A program made the translations under genes and the position numbers. A stretch of 64,000 nt of DNA from Myxococcales bacterium (lineage in GTDB: Bacteria > Myxococcota_A > Polyangia > Haliangiales > Haliangiaceae), in contig WYBA01000093.1 of the NCBI GenBank assembly GCA_011526095.1, positions 1 to 64,000 of the forward strand, in the 5' to 3' direction. The notes below the pieces were generated by a model, which saw only the letters and a program-made list of their open reading frames with translations, made no database searches and was not told the origin of the DNA. Shown piece after piece: positions 28,807 to 46,223 of the stretch. Within the stretch, counting starts at the first letter, position 1. Every line of letters begins with the position of its first letter.

Positions 28807-30236
28807 TTGGCACCTCCGGTCGCGGGCTGGACGACGAGCAGGACGCGGTGCGCGGGATCGAGCACGCGCTGGGCCCAGTCCTGGACGCCCGCCGCGGTCG
28901 CGTTGCGGTAGCGGTCGAGGTCGAACGTGATCCGGTCCGGATCGCCGTAGAAGTGGTTGAAGCTCTGGAGCCGCTCGGCCCGGCCGAGCAGGCTCTCGAG
29001 CCCGTAGATCGCGCCGGCCTCGACGCTCGTCACGGCGCGCCGCAGCTCGCGCTCGGTGATCGCCTCCTTGCGGACCCGCTCGACCTCGGCCTCGACGAGG
29101 CGCTCGACCTCGGCGAGGTCGGCGTTGCCCTGCAGCGTCACGACGATGTTGAACGTGCCCGAGAACGTCTGGCCCCACTGGTAGGCCATGACCGACTGCG
29201 CGAGCTGCTTCTCCACGACGAGCAGCTTGTACAGCCGGCTCGCCTCGCCGCCGCCCAGCGTCGTCGCGAGCAGATCCAGCTCCGCGTCGCCCTCGGCCAC
29301 GTTCGCCGGCGAGATCCAGCTGTACTGGAGCTGGCGCAGCTTGGCGAAGTCGTCGGTGATCTCCTTGCGCTGGGCCTTCGCCAGCGGCGCCGGCACCGCG
29401 ACCACCGGCGGCTTCTCGCTCCTGGGGAACCCGCCGAACCAGGTCTGGACCAGCCGCTTGGCCTCGGCGACGTCGAAGTCGCCGGCGATCGCCAGCGTCG
29501 CGTTCGCGGGCACGTACCACGTCTTGTAGAACTGGATGACGTCGTCGAGCGAGGCGGACTCGAGGTCCTCGTGCTTGCCGATCGTCAGGTAGCGGTACGG
29601 GTGGCCCTCCGGGTAGAGCATCGCGGCGAGCTCGAACCGCGCCTTGCCGTAGGGGACGTTGTCGTAGCGCTGGCGGCGCTCGTTGCGGACGACGTCGATC
29701 TGGTTGTCGAGGCTCTTCTGGGTGAGCATCGGCAGGAGGAAGCCCATCCGGTCGGCCTCGAGCCACAGCACGGCCTCGAGCTGGTTCGACGGGACCACCT
29801 CGAAGTAGTTGGTGCGGTCCGGGTTGGTCGTGCCGTTGACGTTGCTCGAGCCCATCTGCTTGAGCACGTCGAAGTGGCGGTCCTCGCCGACGTTCTTCGA
29901 GCCCTGGAACAGCATGTGCTCGAACAGGTGGGCGAACCCGCTCTTGCCCGGCGTCTCGTGGCCGCTGCCGACGTGGTACCAGACGCTGACCGCGACCAGC
30001 GGCACGGTGTTGTCCTGGACCAGGATGACCTCGAGCCCGTTGTCGAGCGTGTACTTCTCGAACGGGATCTTGGGGTCGGTGGAGGCCGCCTGGGCGGCGG
30101 TCGCGGTGGCGGTGTCGGCCCACGCGGTGGCGGGCGGTCGGGCGCCGGTCGGGTCGGCGGCGACGGCGAGGCCGGCGGCCAGCGCCGCCAGCATGCCGAG
30201 CCGCGCCAGGCGCGTCCTGGAAGTCGCGGTGATCAT
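28803..30236 (-). CDS. M16-family zinc peptidase, catalytic subunit (exported)
   Basis: 477 aa from ATG 30236 (GGAGGG 7 nt upstream). Signal peptide (about 1-27, ending AVAA). Zinc motif HLFEH at residues 103-107 inside SGFAHLFEHMLF, with the third ligand probably Glu186 in VRNERRQRYDN. C-lobe ISPANVAEGDAELDLLATTLGGG. Digests peptides or small proteins inside a closed chamber. It overlaps the inactive-partner gene downstream (GTGA), which supports a heterodimer. Confidence 0.92.
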   Translation of the reverse strand: MITATSRTRLARLGMLAALAAGLAVAADPTGARPPATAWADTATATAAQAASTDPKIPFEKYTLDNGLEVILVQDNTVPLVAVSVWYHVGSGHETPGKSGFAHLFEHMLFQGSKNVGEDRHFDVLKQMGSSNVNGTTNPDRTNYFEVVPSNQLEAVLWLEADRMGFLLPMLTQKSLDNQIDVVRNERRQRYDNVPYGKARFELAAMLYPEGHPYRYLTIGKHEDLESASLDDVIQFYKTWYVPANATLAIAGDFDVAEAKRLVQTWFGGFPRSEKPPVVAVPAPLAKAQRKEITDDFAKLRQLQYSWISPANVAEGDAELDLLATTLGGGEASRLYKLLVVEKQLAQSVMAYQWGQTFSGTFNIVVTLQGNADLAEVERLVEAEVERVRKEAITERELRRAVTSVEAGAIYGLESLLGRAERLQSFNHFYGDPDRITFDLDRYRNATAAGVQDWAQRVLDPAHRVLLVVQPATGGAK

Positions 30237-30259
30237 GGATGTCCCTCCGAAGGTGCGAG

Positions 30260-30265
30260 ACCGTA
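30260..30265 (-). promoter_or_regulatory. -10-like hexamer TACGGT for the M16 pair
   Basis: GTAGTACGGTC on the minus strand, 23 nt before ATG 30236 with a clear ribosome-binding site between. The same GTAGTAC(C/G)GTC context precedes the ferritin-like gene at 53634. Confidence 0.4.
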
Positions 30266-30348
30266 CTACGTGGGGTCTGGCCCGCAACCGACGGCGGCTG
30301 ACAAACGATTCCCGCAGCAGGCGGGGGTGCGCAGCGCTGGCCGCGCGC

Positions 30349-32268
<1,920 letters not shown>

Positions 32269-32275
32269 CGCCCCG

Positions 32276-32281
32276 ATGGTA
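32276..32281 (-). promoter_or_regulatory. -10-like hexamer TACCAT before a TTG start
   Basis: TACCAT on the minus strand, 7 nt before TTG 32268. It supports the longer kinase start. Confidence 0.35.
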
Positions 32282-32402
32282 GCCGGGCGCGACGGCCGGC
32301 ACAACGGCCGGCTCCGTCGACCACACGCGCTCACCACCGGCCCGTCGGTCCGGGCCGGTCGAACGGGGCCGGGACCACCCCGCCGGAGCCGGTGCGGACC
32401 TG

Positions 32403-32408
32403 TAGACT
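32403..32408 (+). promoter_or_regulatory. -10-like hexamer TAGACT for the phosphatase gene
   Basis: TAGACT 13 nt before ATG 32422, with GGGAGCAGG between as a ribosome-binding site. Confidence 0.4.
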
Positions 32409-32421
32409 CGGGAGCAGGCCG

Positions 32422-34571
32422 ATGCAGGAGCTCCTGTACGCGAGCAGCTACGAGCCGCGCATGCTGAGCGCGCCGTTCCTGCTCGCGTTCGTGGTGCTGA
32501 CGATCGTGGCCGCGTACGCGCTGCTGGTCCGCGGCGTGGCGCTCACCCGGTGGTCGATGGTCGGGTTTGCCGCGGGGCTGGCGGTGTACGTCGTCGCACA
32601 GGCGCTCGCCGCGTCGATCGTGTCGCCCGAGGCCGCGACCGCGGCGTACCGGTTCGGCGTCGGCGCGATCCCGCTGACGTCGACGTGCGCGATGATCTAC
32701 CAGCTCGCGCTGATCGAGCGCTACCAGGCCAACCGACGGTGGGTCGCGCTGGCGCTCGTGATCAGCGCCGCGTTCGTGCCGCCGGCCGTCCTCACCGACC
32801 TGTTCATCGAGGGTGTCCGGGTCACGCCGTCCGGGATGTTCTTCTTCGTGCCCGGGCCGCTGTTCCCGCTCGGGCTCGCGGCGATGCTCGGGTGGTCGTG
32901 CATCGGGTTCTTCGCGGTGGCGGTCGCCCGCCGCGCCGAGCCGTCGCGGACCCGGCGCTCGATGATGGCGCGGGCGATGGTGTCGATGTGCACCGCGTGG
33001 CTCGGCACGATCGACGTCGTGATCGCCTACATCGACGGGCCGTTCCCGCTCGGCTGGGCGTTCCTGACCGCGGGCGCGCTGCTGTCGCTGCGCGCGGTCG
33101 TGATCGACGACGTGCTGCGGGCGCGCGCGCTCGACGACCTCGTCCCCAACGCCGTCATCTACGCGGTCGCCTCGGGCGCCGCGGCGTTCGCGATGGTGAG
33201 CTGGGTCACCCCGGTGCTGCCGTGGTGGCTGGTGCCGCCGGCGCTGGTGCTCGCGTTCGGCGGGGTGCGCGCGCTGCTGTCGACGATCGGCGCGCTCCGC
33301 GGCGACGACGAGCGCGGCGACACGACGCTGCAGCGGGTGCTCGCCCAGTTCGCCGCGCGCGTCCACCGGCTGCGCAACGAGGCCGACATCGCCGAGCTCA
33401 CCGGCGAGGTCGTCGAGCTCGCGACCGGGGCGCGCCCGCAGCTGCTGCTGGCGTCGACCGACGACTGGAGCTGGCGCACGCCCGACGGGCAGCCGCTGCT
33501 CGAGTCGGCGACCCCGGACCCGCTGCTGCTCGGCTGGATGCTCGACTACGGCCGGCCGATCCTGCGCGACGAGCTCGACAGCATGCGGCTCGACGATCTG
33601 CGGCCGGCGCTCGAGCGGCTGTTCGACGCGCACGGCGCCTCCGCGCTGGTGCCGCTGGCCAACCGCGACGAGGTCGTCGGCATGCTCGTCCTGCCGGCCC
33701 GCGAGGGCGAGCGCGCGCTGCGCCGCGAGGCGCTCGACTTCCTGACCCGGCTCGACGACCGGCTCGCCGCGGCGCTGGTGTTCGTGCGGATGGCGCGCCA
33801 GGCGCGCACCCAGGTCGCGATCGAGCGCGAGGTCGAGCTCGCCGCCGTGGTCCAGGCCGGCTTCGTCCCGCCCGCCGAGGTGCGCACGATCGGCCCGGTG
33901 TCGCTGTACGGCTCGTGGGTCCCGGCGACCCAGTGCGGTGGCGACTGGTGGGCGGTCTACGCGCTGCCCGGCGACCGCGCGCTCGTGACGATCGGCGATG
34001 TCACCGGCCACGGCGTCGCGGCGGCGATGGTCACGGCGGCGGCGCGCGGCGCGTGCGACGCCGTGGTCGAGCTGTCCGACGGCGAGCCCGACCTGATCGT
34101 GCTGATGCGCCAGCTGGACGCCGCGGTGCGACGGATCGGCGCCGGCAAGTTCCACCTGACGTGCTTCGCGGCGGTGCTCGACCCGGGCGCCGGGCAGGTC
34201 ACGTTCGCCAGCGCCGGCCACACCGTGCCGTACCTGCTGCGGCCCACCGGCGGCGCCGAGCTCGAGCTGCAGGCCCTGGTCGCGCGCGGCAACCCGCTCG
34301 GCGCCGGGGCCGAGCCGTCGGTGCGCACCGCGCACAAGCCGCTGGCGCCGGGCGACGTCGTCGTCTGGTACACCGACGGCCTGGTCGAGTGCCTCGACGC
34401 CGAGGGCAAGCAGTTCGGCGACCGTCGCATGCAGCGCCTGCTCAAGAAGCTCGAGCCCCGGCACCTCGATCCCCTCGGCGTCCACGACGCGGTCACCGCG
34501 GCCACCGCCGCGCACCGCGCCGGGCGCAAGCACGATGACGACATGACCCTGCTGATCGCCTCGGTCGCACG

Positions 34572-34575
<4 letters not shown>
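32422..34575 (+). CDS. membrane-bound SpoIIE-type (PP2C) Ser/Thr phosphatase
   Basis: 717 aa. N-terminal half has about eight hydrophobic helices (e.g. [37 protein letters not shown]), like the 7TM sensor regions of some histidine kinases. A GAF-like segment follows (about 300-455). The C-terminal PPM/SpoIIE domain (about 475-717) has [23 protein letters not shown] (metal Asp), [36 protein letters not shown] and DDDMTLLIA. Such phosphatases dephosphorylate STAS antagonists and so activate partner switches; an orphan STAS/kinase pair lies at 23.7-24.6 kb, which could be its target (inference). Stop overlaps the EEP gene (ATGA). Confidence 0.9.
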
Positions 34576-35321
<746 letters not shown>

Positions 35322-35734
35322 CCCTCACCACCAGGCACAGGTCCGAACACGGTGCTGCGCCCGCAGGACGTCACGCCGGCCCGCGTTGTCCCGATCGCCT
35401 CAGACCCAGCGCCGGCCGTCGCGGCGACGCTGCCAACGTAGCGTCCGCGGCACGTCACGCCGGCCCGGGTGACGCGAGCGTCGGGGGGCCTCCGCCGGCG
35501 AGTTCCGCAGCGGGTTCGTGTGAGCACGAGACGGCGTCGGCGCTCACTCGTGCACGGCGCGGGCGGTCTCGCCACCGCGAGGACTGTCTGAGCCGGCGGG
35601 GGCGCCCCCGCGCGAGCGGCAGGCCCCGGGCCGGCGGCCGCGATCTCCCCATCGGTTCCTGCGTGGGATCCGCCCTGCTTGCCGCGTGTCCGCCCGCGAG
35701 CCGTCGTCGGCCCGCCGCGCCGCCGCGCGCTCCG
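35322..35734. other. 413-bp gap between convergent genes, with a 16-bp direct repeat
   Basis: No convincing gene. A perfect 16-mer (ACGTCACGCCGGCCCG) occurs at 35368-35383 and again at 35452-35467, 84 bp apart. The stretch lies between the EEP stop and the EttA stop, so both genes end here. I see no tRNA, ribozyme or clear terminator. Confidence 0.5.
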
Positions 35735-37411
<1,677 letters not shown>

Positions 37412-37422
37412 GGCGGGGGCGG

Positions 37423-37428
37423 AGCATA
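37423..37428 (-). promoter_or_regulatory. -10-like hexamer TATGCT for ettA
   Basis: TGTATGCT on the minus strand, 11 nt before ATG 37411. The same hexamer precedes the anti-sigma kinase gene. Confidence 0.4.
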
Positions 37429-37455
37429 CACCTTCCCGGCGCGGCGGCCCGGCGC

Positions 37456-37461
37456 TACCCT
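37456..37461 (+). promoter_or_regulatory. -10-like hexamer TACCCT
   Basis: TACCCT 8 nt before ATG 37470. Confidence 0.35.
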
Positions 37462-37469
37462 GGTGGGTG

Positions 37470-38255
37470 ATGGGCGCGTACCGCACGGCCGACGACGCGG
37501 AGGTGCTGGAGGCGCCGACGCGCGAGGGCCTGCTGCGGCTGGAGGTCGCGCCGCGCCACGTCGCGCTCGCGCTGCGCGCCGTCCAGGTCGCGATCACCGA
37601 CGAGTTCGTGACGATCACCGAGCGACTGCGGCGGCGGATCAAGCGCCGCAGCGAGCGCCTCGGCGGCCCGCTGGTGGTCGCCCGCGACGTGCCGCGCGAG
37701 GACGTCGGGCTGTGGCTCGAGGTCGAGCCCGGGACGGTCCGGCGGATCTTCGGCGCGGCGCCGCACGATCTGATCGCCGCCGACGGCCTGTCCGCGCTGC
37801 GCGCGCTCGACCGGCTGAGCGGCCGGCTGCGCCAGGTGCTCGGGCCCCACGGCCGCGGCGCGCGCCGCGCCTGGGAGATCGGGCCGGGGCTCGACAAGGT
37901 GCTGGTGGTCGAGCACGACGACCACATCGTCGTCTACGCGCGCCGGCTGTTCCGCGACCGCGCCCGCCGCGTCGTCGAGGTCCACGCCGACGGCACCGTC
38001 ATCATCCCGCGCGCCTCGCGGACGTGGCCGCACCGCGCCACCGGCGAGGATCGGTTCCGGATCCACGAGCGCTGGGGCGTCACGGTCACGGGCGACCTGC
38101 TCCGGTTCATCGACCGGGCCGGCAATGATCTCGGGCAGGTGGCGTTCCACTGGATCGAGCCCGAGGACCGGCTCGAGCTGGCGCGCCGGTTCGGCGACTA
38201 CATCGAGCGCGGGCGCCTCGGGATGGCCCTGACCCGGCCGATCCGGCTGGATTGA
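37470..38255 (+). CDS. conserved-looking hypothetical protein
   Basis: 261 aa, cytosolic, no signal or membrane segment. An N-terminal Arg-rich helix ([19 protein letters not shown]) is followed by a mixed alpha/beta domain with [18 protein letters not shown] and [12 protein letters not shown] strands and a C-terminal [20 protein letters not shown] region. I do not recognise a family. Codon usage matches the surroundings, so it is a real gene. Divergent from ettA (58 bp apart), followed 31 bp later by the M50 protease. Confidence 0.7.
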   Translation: MGAYRTADDAEVLEAPTREGLLRLEVAPRHVALALRAVQVAITDEFVTITERLRRRIKRRSERLGGPLVVARDVPREDVGLWLEVEPGTVRRIFGAAPHDLIAADGLSALRALDRLSGRLRQVLGPHGRGARRAWEIGPGLDKVLVVEHDDHIVVYARRLFRDRARRVVEVHADGTVIIPRASRTWPHRATGEDRFRIHERWGVTVTGDLLRFIDRAGNDLGQVAFHWIEPEDRLELARRFGDYIERGRLGMALTRPIRLD

Positions 38256-38286
38256 CACGGGGGGCACCCGGCCCCACGGTGTGTGC

Positions 38287-39117
38287 ATGTTCAAGCGCTG
38301 GCGCATCGGGTCCCTCCTCGGCTTTCCGGTCGAGGTGAACTGGACCTTCCTCGCGCTGCTCGCCGTGATGTTCATCTGGTACGGCGGGCTGATCGGCGTG
38401 TTCCTGGTGCTCGTCGCGTTCGCCTCGGTCCTGCTCCACGAGCTCGGCCACGCGGTCGTGGCGCGCCAGCTCGGCGTCCGGGTGTCGGGGATCGAGCTGT
38501 CGTTCTTCGGCGGCGCCGCGAAGATGGTGGAGCTGCCGCGCAGCGCCAACCACGAGATCGCGATCGCCGCGGCTGGCCCGGCGGTGTCGCTGATGCTCGC
38601 CGGCGCCGGGTTCGGCCTCGGCGCCGTCACCGGGGTGTTCTTCTTCACGCTGCTCGGCTGGATCAATGTGGTGATCGCCGCGTTCAACCTCCTGCCCGCG
38701 CTGCCGATGGACGGCGGGCGGATCCTGCGCGCGCTGCTCACCCGCAAGTTCCACTACGTCAAGGCGACGGACCTGTCGGTCCAGATCGCGCGCTACTTCG
38801 CGGTCGGGTTCGTCGCGCTCGCGCTCTACCTCGGCTCGTTCCAGCTGCTGATCCTGGCGCCGATGCTGTGGTTCATGGGCACCCAGGAGCGGATGATCGC
38901 GCGCGTGATGGCGGACCGGTACGCGTACGACGGCGCCGGATACACCGCGCGCGGGCACGGCGACGTCGAGGTCATGGGCCGGGGTCGCCACGGCGGCCGC
39001 CCGCACGAGCCGTTCTGGGCCGACGCACGGTACGACGAGCCGCCGCAGGCGACGGCGCGGCCGCGCCGCGTCGTGATCCGGCAGCGCAACGGCCGGCTGG
39101 TGCTCGAGGTCGAGTGA
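38287..39117 (+). CDS. site-2-protease-like (M50) membrane metalloprotease
   Basis: 276 aa. Zinc motif HELGH in SVLLHELGHAVVARQLG (about residue 52) and the third-ligand motif NLLPALPMDGGRILRALL (about 138-150), both within hydrophobic helices. About five or six membrane segments in the first 200 residues, then a soluble Arg/His/Gly-rich tail of 70 residues. Cleaves substrates inside the membrane; no PDZ or CBS domain, so a minimal M50B form. GTG three codons... an in-frame GTG lies 6 nt upstream (38281), but ATG 38287 gives the usual MFKRWRIGSLLGFPV start. Confidence 0.9.
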   Translation: MFKRWRIGSLLGFPVEVNWTFLALLAVMFIWYGGLIGVFLVLVAFASVLLHELGHAVVARQLGVRVSGIELSFFGGAAKMVELPRSANHEIAIAAAGPAVSLMLAGAGFGLGAVTGVFFFTLLGWINVVIAAFNLLPALPMDGGRILRALLTRKFHYVKATDLSVQIARYFAVGFVALALYLGSFQLLILAPMLWFMGTQERMIARVMADRYAYDGAGYTARGHGDVEVMGRGRHGGRPHEPFWADARYDEPPQATARPRRVVIRQRNGRLVLEVE

Positions 39118-39217
39118 CCGACGCGTGCCGCGCGTGACCGCGGCCACGAGCCGCGCGACCGCGACGCGCCGCCGGCGCGCCGCCGTGCGAGAATCCTCGG
39201 GCCGTCCGATGATCGAC

Positions 39218-39223
39218 TAGCCT
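39218..39223 (+). promoter_or_regulatory. -10-like hexamer TAGCCT
   Basis: TAGCCT 11 nt before ATG 39235, overlapping a good ribosome-binding site (GGAGGAAA). Confidence 0.35.
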
Positions 39224-39234
39224 GGAGGAAACCG

Positions 39235-39954
39235 ATGCGAGCTTCTCACCTGCTCACCGCCGGCGCGCTCACCCTCGCCGCCGCCGCGTGCAACACCACG
39301 ACCGAGGGCGCCAACGGCCAGATCGCGTTCACGCCGACCAACTGCGGCGTCGTCGCCGGCTGCGACTTCGCCGACTCGATCGGCGTGCACGGCGCGGTCG
39401 ACGTCCAGATCGCCGGCCTCCAGGGCACGCCCACCGCCGGGCTCGACCTCGCGTCGGACGACGAGAGCGTCTTCACCGTCGCGCCGACCGACGACACCGG
39501 CAACCAGGCGACCTGGGAGATCCAGGCGCACGGCGCCGGCGTCGCGCGCCTCGCCGCGATCGACGGCGACGGGACCGAGGTCGACTTCGTCGAGGTCTCG
39601 GTCCAGGACGTCACCCACCTCGCGCTCGAGGAGTTCGTCGGCGACGCGGTCGGCCCGACCGACGAGCAGGGCTTCGACGAGGCGTGGACCGTCAACGCCG
39701 ACGAGCTGGTGTCGTGGTACGTCCGCCCGCGGATCGCCGGCGACGCCCCGACGATGGGTCGGTTCTCGTTCGAGACCGTGCTCGACGGCGGCGCGACCTG
39801 GCTCACGGGCGCCGAGCAGGAGGGCTCGGATCGCCCCAACGGCTACCTGTACCTGCGGCTGCCCGCGGGCGACTATCCGATCACGTTCGAGCTGACCGAG
39901 GATCAGGGCATCTTCGTCGACGCGATCATCCACGCCGTCGCGACGCAGCAGTAG
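39235..39954 (+). CDS. putative lipoprotein, unknown function
   Basis: 239 aa with a strong ribosome-binding site (GGAGGAAAC 3 nt before ATG). Signal ends in lipobox AAAC (C about 19). The mature part looks all-beta, with an Ig-like first half (VDVQIAGLQGTPTAGLDLAS, ATWEIQAHGAGVARLAAID) and a C-terminal domain with LRLPAGDYPITFELTEDQG. Two cysteines (CGVVAGC) could form a disulfide. No family assigned. Converges on the dehydrogenase gene, with only 5 bp between stops. Confidence 0.75.
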   Translation: MRASHLLTAGALTLAAAACNTTTEGANGQIAFTPTNCGVVAGCDFADSIGVHGAVDVQIAGLQGTPTAGLDLASDDESVFTVAPTDDTGNQATWEIQAHGAGVARLAAIDGDGTEVDFVEVSVQDVTHLALEEFVGDAVGPTDEQGFDEAWTVNADELVSWYVRPRIAGDAPTMGRFSFETVLDGGATWLTGAEQEGSDRPNGYLYLRLPAGDYPITFELTEDQGIFVDAIIHAVATQQ

Positions 39955-39959
39955 CCGCG

Positions 39960-41140
<1,181 letters not shown>

Positions 41141-41144
<4 letters not shown>

Positions 41145-42193
41145 CGCGGCGACGCTACCACCAGCTCGTCGAGCAGGTCGCGTCCCGGCGCGCGCTCCTT
41201 GCGCGCGAGCTGCCACACCAGCTCGACCACCTTGGCGTTGACCGGCGTGGGGACGCCGTGGCGCGCGCCGCGCGTCACGACCTCGCCGTTGAGGAAGTCG
41301 ATCGCCGGCGTCCGGCCGCGCTCGATCGCCGCCAGCATCGACGACCGCATCCGGCGGTAGCGCATCCCGACCGCGAGCAGCAGCGCGTGCTTGGCGGTCA
41401 GGCCGGCCGAGCCGACCTTGGCCGCGCGATCGCCGTCCGACAGCGTCATCCACGACGGGTCGATCGTGCCGGCGACCTTCTCCATCCGCACGCCCTCGCG
41501 CTGCGCCACCGCGACCGTCTCGCTCATGATCTCCAGCGCGAGCCGGCGCACCTTGCGCAGCCGGACCAGCGGGCCGAGCCGCTCGCCCGCCAGCGTCCCC
41601 AGCGACGAGATCGCGCAGTTGATCGCCAGCTTGCTCCACCGCGCGCCGAGCAGGTTCGACGTCCCGGTCACCGGGCCGACCGCCTCGACCAGCAGCGCGA
41701 CCTTGCGGCACGCCTCGTCGGGGTCGCCGGCCATGCGGCCGATCGTGAACCCGCCGGCCGCCGTGCGCTCGTAGACGCCCGGCTCGGGCATCGACGCGCC
41801 CCAGGCGACGATGCCGCCGACGACGCGCGCCTCGCCGACGATCGCCGCGACGCGCGCCTCGCACAGCCCGTTCTGCAGCACGACCATGACGCCGTCGTCG
41901 GCGAGGACGGGCAGGGTGGTGCGGGCTGCCTCCTCGACCGACGGCGGCTGGGTCGCCAGGATCACCACGTCGTAGCGCTCGCTCGCCGGCGCCTCGGCGA
42001 CGATCCGCCCGGGGATCGACCGCTCGTCGCCGTCCTCGCGCAGCGTGAACCCGCGCGCCTCGACCGCGGCGCGGATCGCCGGGTTGGTGGACACGGCGGT
42101 GACGTCGGCGCCGACCTCGGCGAGCGTGCCGGCGACGATGCCGCCGATGCCGCCGGCTCCGACGACGAGGACGCGCGGGGAGGCTTCACTCAT
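41141..42193 (-). CDS. ketopantoate reductase (PanE/ApbA) family protein
   Basis: 350 aa. NAD(P) motif GAGGIGGIVAGTL at the N-terminus, VVILATQPP, QNGLCEARVAAIVG, and the C-terminal domain with the catalytic Lys and Asn in ARWSKLAINCAISSLGTL and a distal RTPAIDFLNGEVV (Glu/Asn for substrate). Reduces 2-dehydropantoate to pantoate in the classic case; longer than E. coli PanE (303 aa), so it may be a paralogue with another 2-oxo acid. It precedes and overlaps the dehydrogenase gene. Confidence 0.87.
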
Positions 42194-42222
42194 GGCGGCG
42201 TTCTTACCGCATACTGCCGGCC

Positions 42223-43053
42223 GTGGATGTCCTGCGCGCGCTCACCTTGAACATCTGGAACCGTCAAGGCCCGTGGGACCGGCGCAAGCCGCTGATCCAG
42301 GCCGGGCTGCGCGACCTCGCCCCCGACGTCGCCGGGCTGCAGGAGGTCCTGGCGTTCGGCGGCGCGTCCCAGGCCGACGAGCTGGTCGCCGGGCTCGGCT
42401 GGCACGTCCACTACGGCGCGGCGTGGCCGATCGGCGGCGGCCTCACCTACGGCAACGCGATCGTCTCGCGCTGGCCGATCGTCGAGCGCGACGTCCTGCC
42501 GCTGCCGTCGCCTCCCGCGCACGATCCGCGCACGGTCGCGTACGCCGTGCTCGACGCGCCGTGCGGCCGCGTCCCGGTGTTCTGCACGCACCTCACGTTC
42601 CAGCTCCACCTGAGCGACGAGCGCTGCGCCCAGGTCCGCGCGCTCGCCGACCACGTCGCGGCGCGCGCGCCGGTCGACGGGTTCCCGCCGATCCTGCTGG
42701 GGGACTTCAACGCCGAGCCCGGCTCGGACGAGATGCGGTTCCTCCGCGGCCTCACCCCGATGGGAGGACGCAGCGTCTACTTCGCCGATGCGTGGGAAGC
42801 CACCGCCGCGCGCGAGCCCGGCGCCGGGCCGGGGTTCACCTACGATCGTCGCAACCCGTACGCGCTGCGCTCGCGCGAGCCGTCGCGTCGGATCGACTAC
42901 GTCTACGTGCGCGGCCCGGATCGCAGCCTGCGCGGCGAGCCGCTGTCGTGCTGCGTCGTCCTCGACGAGCCGGTCGACGGCGTGTGGCCGTCGGATCACT
43001 TCGGGGTGCTCGCCGAGATCCAGGCATCGAAGCGCCCCCACGACCCGTACTGA
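42223..43053 (+). CDS. second EEP-family (endonuclease/exonuclease/phosphatase) protein
   Basis: 276 aa from GTG 42223. Motifs: LTLNIWN, GLQEVLAF, GNAIVSRWPI, CTHLTFQLHLSDERC, LGDFNAEPGSDEMRFL, RRIDYVYVRG and WPSDHFGVLAEI (catalytic His). Metal-dependent phosphodiesterase of unknown substrate. No signal peptide. Only 29 bp separate it from the divergent PanE-like gene. Not the same subgroup as the EEP gene at 34572, which lacks the DFNAEPGSDE motif. Confidence 0.88.
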   Translation: MDVLRALTLNIWNRQGPWDRRKPLIQAGLRDLAPDVAGLQEVLAFGGASQADELVAGLGWHVHYGAAWPIGGGLTYGNAIVSRWPIVERDVLPLPSPPAHDPRTVAYAVLDAPCGRVPVFCTHLTFQLHLSDERCAQVRALADHVAARAPVDGFPPILLGDFNAEPGSDEMRFLRGLTPMGGRSVYFADAWEATAAREPGAGPGFTYDRRNPYALRSREPSRRIDYVYVRGPDRSLRGEPLSCCVVLDEPVDGVWPSDHFGVLAEIQASKRPHDPY

Positions 43054-43224
43054 ATAGGCGAGCAGGCACGACGGCGCCGGGGGAGCGGCGGGGTAGTCGC
43101 CGACGACGTACCAGGTGTTCCCTGCGGCGCGATCGGGCCGATCCCCGGCGGGCGCGCGCGCCGGCGCCCGGGGCGTCGAGCAGATCCACCCGTGCGGGAT
43201 TTCCGGTCGGCGCGCTGGCCGGGA

Positions 43225-43230
43225 TACAAT
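43225..43230 (+). promoter_or_regulatory. -10-like hexamer TACAAT
   Basis: TACAAT 9 nt before ATG 43240, in an otherwise GC-rich 186-bp gap. A start near 43237 would make the message almost leaderless. Confidence 0.45.
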
Positions 43231-43239
43231 TTCCGCCGG

Positions 43240-44150
<911 letters not shown>

Positions 44151-44154
<4 letters not shown>

Positions 44155-44987
44155 AGGTCAGGTTCTGGGGCGTGCGCGGCGCGTTCGCGATGAGCGGGCG
44201 CGAGTTCCTCCGCTACGGCGGCAACACGCCGTGCGTCGAGCTCGTCACCGACGACGGCCAGCGCCTCGCGATCGACCTCGGCACCGGCGCGACCGAGCTG
44301 GCGAAGTCGCTGATGGGCACCGAGCTGGGCAAGGGCAAGGGCGAGCTGCACGTGCTGCTGTCGCACACGCACCTCGACCACATCCAGGGCCTGCCGTTCT
44401 TCACGCCGTTCTTCCTCGAGGGCAACCACATCTCGATCCACGGCGTCGACCCCGCGGGCACCTCGCTCGAGGCGACGCTGCAGAACCAGCTCGCGCCGCA
44501 CTACAGCCCGCTCGGCGGGCTGGAGAACCTCGGCGCCCACGTCTCGGTCGAGACGTTCCAGCCGGGGCACCGCCTCGTGCTCGGCCCGTTCAAGATCTCC
44601 ACCGCGCCGGTGCCGCACGCGACGATGTGGACGACGTCGTTCCGGATCGAGGCGGACCGCAAGGTCGTGACGTTCCTGTCCGACGTCGAGTACCCGGATC
44701 CGCTGGCGCCGGATCCGGCGGCGGTCGCGCTGGCGATGGGCGCCGATCTGCTGATCCACGACGCGATGCACCCCGACGAGGAGTACGACCTGCGCCGCGG
44801 CTGGGGCCACTCGCCGGTGTCCGCCGCGATCACGGTCGCCGAGGCCGCGATGGTCAAGCGGCTGGCGCTGTTCCACCACAGCCCCGACGCGACCGACGAC
44901 CAGATCGACCGCGTCGTCGCGCTGGCACAGGCGCGGACGAAGATCCCGCTGTTCGCCGCGGCCGAGGGCGCCTACCTCGATGTCTGA
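44151..44987 (+). CDS. metallo-beta-lactamase fold hydrolase, second of a tandem pair
   Basis: 278 aa from GTG 44151, overlapping the previous stop. KVRFWGVRGAFAMSG, LAIDLGTGATELA, HTHLDH in LLSHTHLDHIQGLPFF, VTFLSDVEYPD, IHDAMHPDEEY, and LFHHSPDATDDQID. It shares architecture and key motifs with the upstream protein but the middle is diverged, so this is an old duplication. Both keep the full zinc ligand set; a heterodimer or different cyclic-nucleotide substrates are both possible. Confidence 0.9.
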
Positions 44988-45032
44988 GACGTGGCGGTCG
45001 CGCGGCGGGCTCGCGGTCGGCTCGCGCGGCCG

Positions 45033-46085
<1,053 letters not shown>

Positions 46086-46125
46086 GTCCTGGTGGCCCCC
46101 CGGGCCCGAATGGGCCTCTTGAAAG

Positions 46126-46139
46126 TGAATACTTTTTCA
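46126..46139. promoter_or_regulatory. AT-rich dyad between the diiron gene and TetR gene, candidate operator
   Basis: TGAATACTTTTTCA, with half-sites TGAA/TTCA, lies in a 30-bp AT-rich block (46119-46150) in an otherwise GC-rich intergenic space. TTTGAACG follows at 46141. Position and symmetry fit a TetR-family operator controlling both genes. Confidence 0.5.
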
Positions 46140-46223
46140 GTTTGAACGTGCATCCCGCGAACAGTCAAGCGATAACTGGGGCACGGTCGGGAGCGCCCCA
46201 GCGCTCGCCGGCCTGGCCCCACC

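Noticed and set aside
35322-35734. A possible small gene or RNA in the 413-bp gap
   Set aside because: No frame shows a start signal with plausible composition, and the only structure is a 16-bp direct repeat.
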